DNA from: Bifidobacterium breve
Lineage (GTDB): Bacteria; Actinomycetota; Actinomycetes; Mycobacteriales; Mycobacteriaceae
DNA: 8,180 nucleotides
NCBI GenBank assembly: GCA_945882475.1
Contig: CAMCWJ010000118.1
Coordinates: 1-8,180, forward strand
Direction: 5' to 3'
Shown here: positions 1 through 7,027 of the stretch, one piece after another
Numbering within the stretch: position 1 is the stretch's first letter
Layout: each line of letters starts with the position of its first letter
The notes under the pieces: generated by a model
The model's database searches: none
Told to the model about the DNA's origin: nothing
The model's input: the letters and a program-made list of their open reading frames with translations, nothing else
Program-made: the position numbers and the translations under genes

Positions 1-654
1 CACCTGGTCAGTGGCGATGCACCAGAAGACCCGCTCAACGACCTTCAGGCGCAACGGTTTACCGCGATGATCGCCGAGGCGGCACGGCGTGGAATCGAAT
101 TCGAGGTGGCGCATCTGTCCAATTCGCCATCGGCGATGACGCGTCCCGATCTCGGATTCGACATGATCCGGCCCGGCATCGCGGTGTACGGGCTCAGTCC
201 GATTCCGGAACGCGGTGACATGGGTCTGCGTCCGGCAATGACGCTGAAATGCGCGGTGGCGATGGTGAAGTCGATCAAGGCCGGCGAGGGCGTGTCCTAC
301 GGTCACGCCTGGATCGCCCGGCAGGACACCACCGTCGCGCTGCTGCCGATCGGCTACGCCGACGGCGTCTACCGGGGCCTGAGCGGACGAATCGAGGTGC
401 TGATCAACGGCCGGCTCCGGCCGGGCGTCGGCCGGGTCTGCATGGACCAGTTCGTCATCGACCTCGGCCCCGATGCCACCGATGTAGTCGAGGGAGATGA
501 AGCCGTCCTGTTCGGTCCGGGCTCGGCGGGGGAGCCCACGGCCCAGCACTGGGCGGATGCGCTCGGCACCATTCACTACGAAGTCGTCACCAGCCCACGT
601 GGCCGGGTGGTTCGCACCTACCGGGGAGGTGAGTCCGGTGGCTGCCGACGGTGA
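1..654 (+). CDS. alr: Alanine racemase, C-terminal part (5' end outside window)
   Basis: PLP-dependent cytoplasmic racemase that interconverts L- and D-alanine, supplying D-Ala for peptidoglycan. The reading frame is open from base 1; the visible 217 residues are the end of the TIM barrel and the C-terminal beta domain of a protein usually near 380 residues. The PLP-binding lysine lies upstream and is not visible. Seen directly: the second catalytic base Tyr in GVSYGH (Tyr codon at 298-300), the PIGYADG motif at 349-366 and GRVCMDQ at 430-450, whose Met-Asp lines the substrate site from the partner subunit. The stop falls 17 nt inside the following hydrolase gene, so the two are probably co-transcribed. 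In mycobacteria alr is the usual neighbour of the tsaE-tsaB-rimI-tsaD block. The family call is secure; only the upstream start is unknown. Confidence 0.96.
   Translation, partial: HLVSGDAPEDPLNDLQAQRFTAMIAEAARRGIEFEVAHLSNSPSAMTRPDLGFDMIRPGIAVYGLSPIPERGDMGLRPAMTLKCAVAMVKSIKAGEGVSYGHAWIARQDTTVALLPIGYADGVYRGLSGRIEVLINGRLRPGVGRVCMDQFVIDLGPDATDVVEGDEAVLFGPGSAGEPTAQHWADALGTIHYEVVTSPRGRVVRTYRGGESGGCRR
623..629 (+). promoter_or_regulatory. Shine-Dalgarno sequence for the alpha/beta hydrolase
   Basis: GGGGAGG lies inside the last codons of alr. It is 8 nt before the GTG at 638 but overlaps the in-frame GTG at 629. This spacing is why the hydrolase start is placed at 638. Confidence 0.6.
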
Positions 655-1732
655 CCGGTTGCCGGTGCCGCTGCAGCGATCCGGCTCCGGAGTGGGCAGG
701 AAGGCCGGGCTGATGGCGGGGGTGGCCGGCCTCGGCGCGGTGGGTACCGCCGCAGGGCTCTCGGCCGCCAGGGCGTACCGCAGGCGTGGTCGCATTCATG
801 ATGCCTACGAGGGCGAGGACTTCCGGCTTCTGGAAGCCGATCGCGCCGCCGTGGTCACCACCGCGGACGGCATTGATCTGGTGGTCCGCGAAGTAGGGCC
901 CATCACCGCCCCGATGACGGTGGTGTTCGCTCACGGGTTCTGTCTTCGGATGGGCTCCTTTCACTTTCAGCGGGCCGCACTGGCGCAACGCTGGGGTGAT
1001 CAGGTCCGGATGGTCTTCTACGACCAGCGCGGGCATGGCCGATCCGGTGCCGCCCCCACCAGCAGCTACACGGTTGACCAACTCGGCAAGGATCTGGAAA
1101 CCGTTCTGCACGTGATCGTTCCGCGCGGTCCGGTGGTTGTGGTGGGACATTCGATGGGTGGCATGAGCGTGCTCTCCCATGCCCGCCAGTATCCGCACCG
1201 TTACGGTCGCTACATCGTCGGCGCCGCGCTGATCTCCTCGGCTGCCGAGGGCCTGCCCCGATCGCCGCTGGGCGAGATTCTGCAGAACCCGGCATTGGAA
1301 GCGGTGCGTTTCGCCACCCGATATGCACCGAGGCTGGTGCACCGCACCCGCGGTGCCATCCGCACGATGCTGCGCCCGATTCTGCGAACGGCGTCCTTCG
1401 GTGGCGAGGAGGTCAGCCCCAGCGTGGTCGCGTTCGCCGAGAAGATGATTCACGACACCGACGTCACCACCCTGGTGGAGTTTCTGCATGCCCTGGAGGT
1501 GCACGACGAGAGCGCGGGGCTGGCGGGGCTGGCGCGGATACCGACCCTGATCGCCTGTGGTGACCAGGACGTGATGACCCCGGTCAAGCATTCCGAGGAG
1601 ATGGCCGCCGTGCTTCCACTGTCCAAGCTGGTGATCGTCGTCGGCGCCGGGCACCTGGTGCAACTGGAACGGCCGGAGGTCATCAACGCCGCCCTTATCG
1701 GCCTGGTCGAAGGAGTAACCCCGGGTGACTGA
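638..1732 (+). CDS. Alpha/beta hydrolase with N-terminal hydrophobic segment
   Basis: Serine hydrolase of the alpha/beta fold; substrate unknown (esterase, lipase or haloperoxidase-like). With GTG 638 as start it has 364 residues. Visible motifs in order: a hydrophobic stretch at about residues 23-44 flanked by RK and RAYRRR, which could be a signal anchor; the oxyanion-hole region FAHGFC; FYDQRGHGRSG; the nucleophile elbow GHSMGG with Ser172; the acid in CGDQD, probably Asp311; and GAGHLVQ with catalytic His339. The triad is complete, so the enzyme should be active. It overlaps alr by 17 nt and tsaE by 8 nt, implying one transcript. The hydrophobic segment suggests membrane attachment, possibly for lipid or cell-envelope ester hydrolysis, but that is inference. 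In-frame starts upstream (629 or earlier) cannot be excluded. Confidence 0.88.
   Translation: MAADGDRLPVPLQRSGSGVGRKAGLMAGVAGLGAVGTAAGLSAARAYRRRGRIHDAYEGEDFRLLEADRAAVVTTADGIDLVVREVGPITAPMTVVFAHGFCLRMGSFHFQRAALAQRWGDQVRMVFYDQRGHGRSGAAPTSSYTVDQLGKDLETVLHVIVPRGPVVVVGHSMGGMSVLSHARQYPHRYGRYIVGAALISSAAEGLPRSPLGEILQNPALEAVRFATRYAPRLVHRTRGAIRTMLRPILRTASFGGEEVSPSVVAFAEKMIHDTDVTTLVEFLHALEVHDESAGLAGLARIPTLIACGDQDVMTPVKHSEEMAAVLPLSKLVIVVGAGHLVQLERPEVINAALIGLVEGVTPGD
1709..1715 (+). promoter_or_regulatory. Shine-Dalgarno sequence for tsaE
   Basis: GAAGGAG, 9 nt before the GTG at 1725. It lies within the end of the hydrolase gene and supports that start. Confidence 0.6.
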
Positions 1733-2198
1733 GGTCCGACTCGACGCCGGGACGGCGTCGCTGCCGACGGCCGATGACACCCTGGCGCTCGGCGAGCGGC
1801 TCGGCCGGCACCTCCGAGCCGGCGACGTCGTAGTGCTGGCTGGCCCGCTGGGAGCGGGAAAGACGGTTCTGGCCAAGGGAATTGCGCGTGGCATGGACGT
1901 TGAAGGACCGATCACCTCGCCGAGTTTCGTGCTGGCCCGCCTGCATCGTCCCCGCCGCAGCGGACACCCGGCGATGGTGCACGTCGATGTCTACCGGTTG
2001 TTGGACAACAGCGACGCCGACTTGATGGCCGAACTGGACTCGCTGGACCTCGACACCGACCTGCAGGACGCGGTTGCGGTGATCGAGTGGGGCCAGGGCG
2101 TGGCCGAACGGCTGTCGCAGCACCATCTGAGCCTCACCCTTGAGCGCCCGCCCGGCGCGGAGACCCGGATCGCGACCTGGCACTGGAACCACCCGTGA
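1725..2198 (+). CDS. tsaE: tRNA t6A biosynthesis ATPase TsaE
   Basis: Small cytoplasmic P-loop ATPase that binds the TsaB-TsaD complex and drives its catalytic cycle during N6-threonylcarbamoyladenosine (t6A37) formation on tRNAs. The 157-residue product is normal for the family. Seen directly: Walker A GPLGAGKT at residues 40-47 (Lys46, Thr47); the switch-like TSPSF motif; HVDVYR at 86-91, corresponding to the conserved H-x-D-x-Y-R; and IEWGQG with Glu121-Trp122, the conserved EW motif. The start GTG 1725 has a good Shine-Dalgarno sequence; its stop TGA is embedded in GTGA with the start of tsaB, a 4-nt overlap typical of translational coupling. Corresponds to Rv3422c in M. tuberculosis. No anomalies seen. 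Confidence 0.95.
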   Translation: MTEVRLDAGTASLPTADDTLALGERLGRHLRAGDVVVLAGPLGAGKTVLAKGIARGMDVEGPITSPSFVLARLHRPRRSGHPAMVHVDVYRLLDNSDADLMAELDSLDLDTDLQDAVAVIEWGQGVAERLSQHHLSLTLERPPGAETRIATWHWNHP

Positions 2199-2788
2199 GC
2201 GTCACCGTCCTGGCTATCGACACCTCCACGCCCGCGGTCGTGGCGGCGGTGCTCCGCCGCGCCGACGACGGCGTGATCAGTCTGTGCGCCGAGCGGATTG
2301 TCGTCGACGCTCACGCCCACGCCGAGCAGCTGACACCCAATGCCGTTGCAGCCGTTGCTGACTCGGGACTGACGATGGGCGATCTCGATGCGATCGTGGT
2401 GGGCTGCGGACCGGGACCATTCACCGGCCTGCGGATCGGGATGGCTACCGCCGCGGCCTACGGCCACGCGCTGGGCCTGCCGGTGCGCGGGGTGTGCTCG
2501 CTGGATGCCATCGGTGGCCGGACGACCGGCGAGGTGCTGGTGGTCACCGACGCCCGCCGCCGGGAGGTGTACTGGGCCCGCTATCGCGACGGGACACGTA
2601 TTGAGGGCCCCGGTGTGGATGCGCTTGCCGCCGTCCCGATCGGCGGCGCCGAACTGGTCTCCGGTGCGCAGCCCACCCCGGCCGGTCTGGTCGCCGCCGT
2701 CGGCGACTGGGAAGCCGAACCGCTTCCGCTGGTTCCGCTGTACCTGCGCCGCCCGGATGCCAAGACACTTGCCGAGCGTGCGCGGTGA
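2195..2788 (+). CDS. tsaB: tRNA threonylcarbamoyl-transfer complex protein TsaB
   Basis: Catalytically inactive ASKHA-fold paralogue of TsaD that dimerises with it and scaffolds TsaE and tRNA in t6A synthesis. The 197 residues include the beta-strand motif LAIDTST (residues 6-12), the family signature GPGPFTGLRIG (72-82), and VTDARRREVYWARY in the second half, typical of YeaZ/TsaB. The HxxxH metal pair of TsaD is absent, as expected. The start GTG lies in a GTGA overlap with tsaE, and the stop lies in a GTGA overlap with rimI; no strong Shine-Dalgarno is seen, so reinitiation by terminating ribosomes is likely. Corresponds to Rv3421c in M. tuberculosis. Confidence 0.94.
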   Translation: MSVTVLAIDTSTPAVVAAVLRRADDGVISLCAERIVVDAHAHAEQLTPNAVAAVADSGLTMGDLDAIVVGCGPGPFTGLRIGMATAAAYGHALGLPVRGVCSLDAIGGRTTGEVLVVTDARRREVYWARYRDGTRIEGPGVDALAAVPIGGAELVSGAQPTPAGLVAAVGDWEAEPLPLVPLYLRRPDAKTLAERAR

Positions 2789-3249
2789 CCCAGGTGAGCG
2801 TCGTCTACGACGGGTTGGCTAACGCTGACGCAGCCCGGTGCGCCCAACTCGAGACGCTGTTGTTCGGCGGCGACGATCCCTGGACGGAATCGGCGTTCGT
2901 CCGCGAGTTGGCGGCCGGTCACAACCGCTACGTCGCCGCCCGGGTGGACGGCCGGCTGATCGGATACGCCGGCATCGCCCGACTGGGCCGCACCCCGCCG
3001 TTCGAGTACGAGATCCACACCATCGGGGTGGATCCGGTCTATCAGGGCAAGGGGATCGGTCGCGCCATGATGGACCGCCTGCTGGATTTCGCCGGCCCTG
3101 ATGCGGTGGTGTACCTGGAGGTGCGCACCGACAACACCCCGGCCATCGCCCTCTACACCAGCCTCGGCTTCGTCATCGTCGGCCTGCGCAAGCGCTATTA
3201 CCAGGCCAGCGGCGCCGATGCGCACACCATGCGGCGGGATCGGTCATGA
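2785..3249 (+). CDS. rimI: N-alpha-acetyltransferase RimI (GNAT family)
   Basis: Acetyl-CoA-dependent N-terminal protein acetyltransferase; the E. coli enzyme acetylates ribosomal protein S18, and mycobacterial RimI is reported to have relaxed specificity. The 154 residues form a single GNAT domain. The acetyl-CoA pyrophosphate-binding loop is QGKGIG at residues 87-92. Glu112 in LEVRTDN and Tyr124 in ALYTSLGF have the same 12-residue spacing as the catalytic Glu103 and Tyr115 of E. coli RimI. The RKRYYQ segment near 135-140 is also typical. GTG 2785 overlaps the tsaB stop by 4 nt; an in-frame GTG at 2794 is an alternative three codons later. RimI is often encoded with t6A genes although it has no known part in that pathway. 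Corresponds to Rv3420c. Confidence 0.93.
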   Translation: MTQVSVVYDGLANADAARCAQLETLLFGGDDPWTESAFVRELAAGHNRYVAARVDGRLIGYAGIARLGRTPPFEYEIHTIGVDPVYQGKGIGRAMMDRLLDFAGPDAVVYLEVRTDNTPAIALYTSLGFVIVGLRKRYYQASGADAHTMRRDRS

Positions 3250-4277
3250 CCGGCCGCACCGTCTTGGCCATCGAAAGTTCCTGTGACGAAACCGGAGTCG
3301 GCATCGCCCGGATCGAGGCCGACGGCACGATCGTTCTGCTCGCCGACGAGATCGCCTCCAGCGTGGACGAGCACGCCCGATTCGGCGGGGTCGTTCCCGA
3401 GATCGCGTCCCGCGCCCACCTGGAGGCGCTGGGTCCCACTATGCGCCGGGCCTTGGCCGCTGCCGGTATCGACCGGCCCGACGTCGTCGCGGCCACCATC
3501 GGTCCCGGACTGGCCGGTGCGCTGATGGTCGGTGTGGCCGCCGCGAAGGCCTACGCCGCGGCATGGGGCGTGCCGTTCTACGCCGTGAACCATCTCGGCG
3601 GGCACCTGGCCGCCGACGTCTTCGATCACGGCCCGTTGCCGGAGAGCGTGGGCTTGCTGGTCTCCGGCGGGCACACCCATCTGCTGCACGTGCGGTCGCT
3701 GGCCGAACCGATCCTCGAACTCGGCAGCACTGTCGACGATGCCGCGGGGGAGGCCTACGACAAGGTGGCGCGCCTGCTGGGCCTGGGCTACCCGGGCGGT
3801 AAGGCACTCGACGACCTTGCCCGCACCGGCGACCGCGACGCCGTCGTCTTTCCGCGCGGGATGACCGGCCCGCGCGACGATCCGTACGCCTTCAGCTTCT
3901 CCGGACTCAAGACCGCGGTGGCGCGCTACGTCGAGGCCAATCCGGATGCGCCGGCCGCCGACGTCGCAGCCGGGTTCCAGGAGGCGGTCGCCGACGTGCT
4001 GACCGCCAAGGCGGTGCGGGCGGCCACCGATCTGGGGGTGTCCACGCTGCTGATCGCCGGCGGGGTCGCGGCCAATTCCAGGCTGCGCGAGCTAGCCGAA
4101 CAACGCTGCGCCGCAGCGGGTTTGGAGCTACGCATCCCACGGATACGGTTGTGCACCGACAATGGTGCCATGATCGCTTCCTTTGCCGCCCACCTGGTCG
4201 CCGCCGGGGCCGCACCGTCGGGACTGAACGTCTCCACTGACCCGGGGTTGCCGGTGGTTAGCGGGCAGGTCGCGTGA
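3246..4277 (+). CDS. tsaD: tRNA N6-adenosine threonylcarbamoyltransferase TsaD
   Basis: Catalytic subunit of t6A synthesis: transfers the threonylcarbamoyl group from threonylcarbamoyl-AMP (made by TsaC/Sua5, not encoded here) to A37 of ANN-decoding tRNAs. At 343 residues it is full length. Seen directly: the N-terminal ASKHA phosphate motif IESSCDETG (9-17); the metal-binding HxxxH pair His116 and His120 in NHLGGHLAA; SGGHTHLL; the nucleotide-binding block starting at STVDDAAGEAYDK (from residue 161); FSFSGLKTAV; GGVAANSRLR; and CTDNGAM, whose Asp305 is the third metal ligand. Thus it looks fully active. It starts in an ATGA overlap with rimI and ends in a GTGA overlap with the next gene. 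Older annotations call it O-sialoglycoprotein endopeptidase (gcp), a mistaken name. Corresponds to Rv3419c. Confidence 0.97.
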   Translation: MTGRTVLAIESSCDETGVGIARIEADGTIVLLADEIASSVDEHARFGGVVPEIASRAHLEALGPTMRRALAAAGIDRPDVVAATIGPGLAGALMVGVAAAKAYAAAWGVPFYAVNHLGGHLAADVFDHGPLPESVGLLVSGGHTHLLHVRSLAEPILELGSTVDDAAGEAYDKVARLLGLGYPGGKALDDLARTGDRDAVVFPRGMTGPRDDPYAFSFSGLKTAVARYVEANPDAPAADVAAGFQEAVADVLTAKAVRAATDLGVSTLLIAGGVAANSRLRELAEQRCAAAGLELRIPRIRLCTDNGAMIASFAAHLVAAGAAPSGLNVSTDPGLPVVSGQVA

Positions 4278-4741
4278 ACGCCGGGCACCACATCGCCGAT
4301 CGGTTCGCCATCACCGATCTGATCTACCGGTACGCCGAACTGATCGACGCCGGCGACTTCGACGGCCTCGGTGAACTGCTGGGCCGGGCGGATTTCGGTG
4401 GTGCCAGGACGGCGACCCTCAACGGCGCCCAGAAGATCGCCGGTCTGTTCGCCATGACCACCCGTCGGTTTCCCGAGTCCGGGGGCACGCCGAGGACCCG
4501 GCACCTGGTCATGAACCCGATCGTCGAGATCGCCGGCGACACCGCCGAGGCCCGGTCGACTGTCTGCGTCGTGCAGGCCACCGAGAACGTCCGGTTGCAG
4601 CCGATCGTGGTGGGCCGCTACCGCGACCGGTTCGCCCGCGACGCGAACGGGTGGTACTTCACCGAACGGATCGCCGAGGTGGAGATGGTCGGCGACGTCT
4701 CCGAGCATCTGCTCATCGACCCGTCCGCCTTTGACCGTTAG
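4274..4741 (+). CDS. SnoaL/NTF2-like protein of unknown function
   Basis: A 155-residue product that looks like a single SnoaL-like (NTF2-fold) domain. The start RFAITDLIYRYAELID followed by GDFDGL (residues 10-32) is the classic first helix of this fold, and RHLVMNP with His77 matches the strand that often carries a pocket His. Members include ring-forming cyclases, dehydratases, isomerases and non-catalytic binding proteins, so the reaction cannot be named. Tyr20, Asp25 and His77 are candidate pocket residues. No signal peptide; probably cytoplasmic. GTG 4274 overlaps the tsaD stop by 4 nt, so it is the last gene of the t6A operon. As I recall, M. tuberculosis has no gene between tsaD and groES, so this is an accessory member in this lineage. 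A role in tRNA modification would be speculation. Confidence 0.82.
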   Translation: MNAGHHIADRFAITDLIYRYAELIDAGDFDGLGELLGRADFGGARTATLNGAQKIAGLFAMTTRRFPESGGTPRTRHLVMNPIVEIAGDTAEARSTVCVVQATENVRLQPIVVGRYRDRFARDANGWYFTERIAEVEMVGDVSEHLLIDPSAFDR

Positions 4742-4770
4742 GCCCTCGGCGAACCCGCACCCGACCCCGC

Positions 4771-4799
4771 TTGAGTGCTAGCACTCTCGGGTATAGAGT
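4771..4799 (+). promoter_or_regulatory. Predicted groES-groEL1 promoter
   Basis: TTGAGT at 4771-4776 (compare TTGACA), a 17-nt spacer, then TAGAGT at 4794-4799, which fits the mycobacterial TANNNT -10 consensus. A start near 4806-4807 would give a leader of about 135 nt. Both hexamers overlap the CIRCE element, so bound HrcA would block polymerase. The exact start site is inferred. Confidence 0.55.
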
Positions 4800-4804
4800 G
4801 CTAG
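4778..4804 (+). promoter_or_regulatory. CIRCE operator (HrcA binding site)
   Basis: CTAGCACTC, nine bases, then GAGTGCTAG: a perfect 9-9-9 inverted repeat matching the CIRCE consensus TTAGCACTC-N9-GAGTGCTAA except at the outermost base of each arm. CIRCE is the operator of the heat-shock repressor HrcA, whose folding depends on GroEL, giving feedback control of the chaperonin operon. A further half-site, GAGTGCTAG, starts at 4773 and overlaps the left arm. Confidence 0.95.
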
Positions 4805-4889
4805 TTGGCAGGCGGACAAACCCCTGTGTCGGCACCCGCGACGACGGCGCGAGGGTACGGACGACTGCCGAAGCACCTGATTCATCCGA

Positions 4890-4912
4890 GGTCCGGGGAA
4901 CATCCCCGGACC
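4890..4912 (+). other. 9-bp hairpin in the groES leader
   Basis: GGTCCGGGG at 4890-4898 pairs perfectly with CCCCGGACC at 4904-4912 around the loop AACAT. It sits in the predicted 5' UTR, ending 15 nt before the groES Shine-Dalgarno. No U-tract follows, so it is more likely an mRNA stability or translation element than a terminator. Function is inferred. Confidence 0.6.
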
Positions 4913-4927
4913 GCACCCAAACTAAGT

Positions 4928-4933
4928 GGAGGG
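4928..4933 (+). promoter_or_regulatory. groES Shine-Dalgarno sequence
   Basis: GGAGGG, 7 nt before GTG 4941. It fixes the start there, since the in-frame GTG at 4926 would overlap this site. Confidence 0.75.
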
Positions 4934-4940
4934 CTCCATC

Positions 4941-5243
4941 GTGGCGAGCGTGAAGATAAAGCCACTCGAGGACAAGATCCTCGTCCAGGCCAACGAGGCC
5001 GAGACGACCACCGCATCGGGTCTGGTCATCCCCGACACCGCCAAGGAGAAGCCGCAGGAAGGCACCGTTGTCGCTGTCGGCCCCGGCCGGTGGGACGAGG
5101 ACGGCGAGAAGCGGATTCCGCTGGACGTCGCCGAGGGCGACACCGTCATCTACAGCAAGTACGGCGGCACCGAGATCAAGTACAACGGCGAGGAGTACCT
5201 GATCCTGTCGGCCCGCGACGTACTGGCGGTCGTCAGCAAGTAG
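4941..5243 (+). CDS. groES: Co-chaperonin GroES (Hsp10)
   Basis: Heptameric lid of the chaperonin, which caps GroEL and encloses substrate proteins. The 100 residues from GTG 4941 are the expected length, and by memory nearly identical to M. tuberculosis GroES (Rv3418c), with small changes near the N terminus (ASVKIKPLEDK here). Seen directly: the mobile loop around EAETTTASGLVIPDT (residues 19-33), which docks on GroEL; the roof-loop region GPGRWDEDGEKR; and EGDTVIYSKYGGTEIKY. It is first in the groES-groEL1 operon, behind a CIRCE-controlled promoter and a structured leader. Mycobacterial GroES can also be secreted and antigenic (Cpn10). The start is set by the Shine-Dalgarno at 4928-4933. 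Confidence 0.98.
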   Translation: MASVKIKPLEDKILVQANEAETTTASGLVIPDTAKEKPQEGTVVAVGPGRWDEDGEKRIPLDVAEGDTVIYSKYGGTEIKYNGEEYLILSARDVLAVVSK

Positions 5244-5253
5244 CAGTTGTGAA

Positions 5254-5298
5254 CCGCCCCGGAAATACCCGTGCCCGTCACGGGCGTTTCCGGGGCGG
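5254..5298 (+). other. Nested hairpin between groES and groEL1
   Basis: CCGCCCCGGAAA (5254-5265) pairs over 12 bp with TTTCCGGGGCGG (5287-5298). Inside, CCCGTG (5268-5273) pairs with CACGGG (5279-5284) around a 5-nt loop. Only ACATTTTG follows, not a strong U-tract. It could be a leaky terminator or an mRNA processing/stability element setting the GroES:GroEL1 ratio. The structure is certain from sequence; its role is inferred. Confidence 0.7.
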
Positions 5299-5337
5299 AA
5301 CACATTTTGAGGTCAAGTCGAAGGACAGGAACCACTG

Positions 5338-6957
<1,620 letters not shown>

Positions 6958-6971
6958 TTCAGCGCTGGGCG

Positions 6972-7000
6972 CCCCCGTTGGGCGCATCAGCGCCCGGGGG
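6972..7000 (+). terminator. Predicted terminator hairpin after groEL1
   Basis: GGGCGC (6980-6985) pairs with GCGCCC (6990-6995) around ATCA. The stem extends by CCCCC (6972-6976) with GGGGG (6996-7000) across a 3-nt bulge. It is very stable, 15 nt past the groEL1 stop, and followed by TTCGG rather than a U-tract, which is common for mycobacterial terminators. Confidence 0.6.
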
Positions 7001-7015
7001 TTCGGCCCGGGACGT

Positions 7016-7021
7016 TAAGGT
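7016..7021 (+). promoter_or_regulatory. Possible -10 element for a leaderless transcript
   Basis: TAAGGT fits TANNNT and ends 6 nt before GTG 7028, the spacing at which transcription would start on the start codon itself. The same bases contain AAGG, which could instead be a weak Shine-Dalgarno. No convincing -35 was seen. Confidence 0.35.
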
Positions 7022-7027
7022 GAACTC

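Noticed and set aside
497..637. N-terminal extension of the hydrolase frame into alr
   Set aside because: It lies deep in alr coding sequence, and the GTG at 638 has a well-spaced Shine-Dalgarno.
587..1915. 442-codon open frame on the minus strand across the hydrolase and tsaE
   Set aside because: Antisense to two genes with complete catalytic motifs; its product is low in hydrophobic structure and rich in H/R/G/Q, as expected for a mirror frame of high-GC coding DNA.
4926..4940. Earlier in-frame GTG start for groES
   Set aside because: It would overlap the Shine-Dalgarno GGAGGG and add five residues not seen in GroES proteins.
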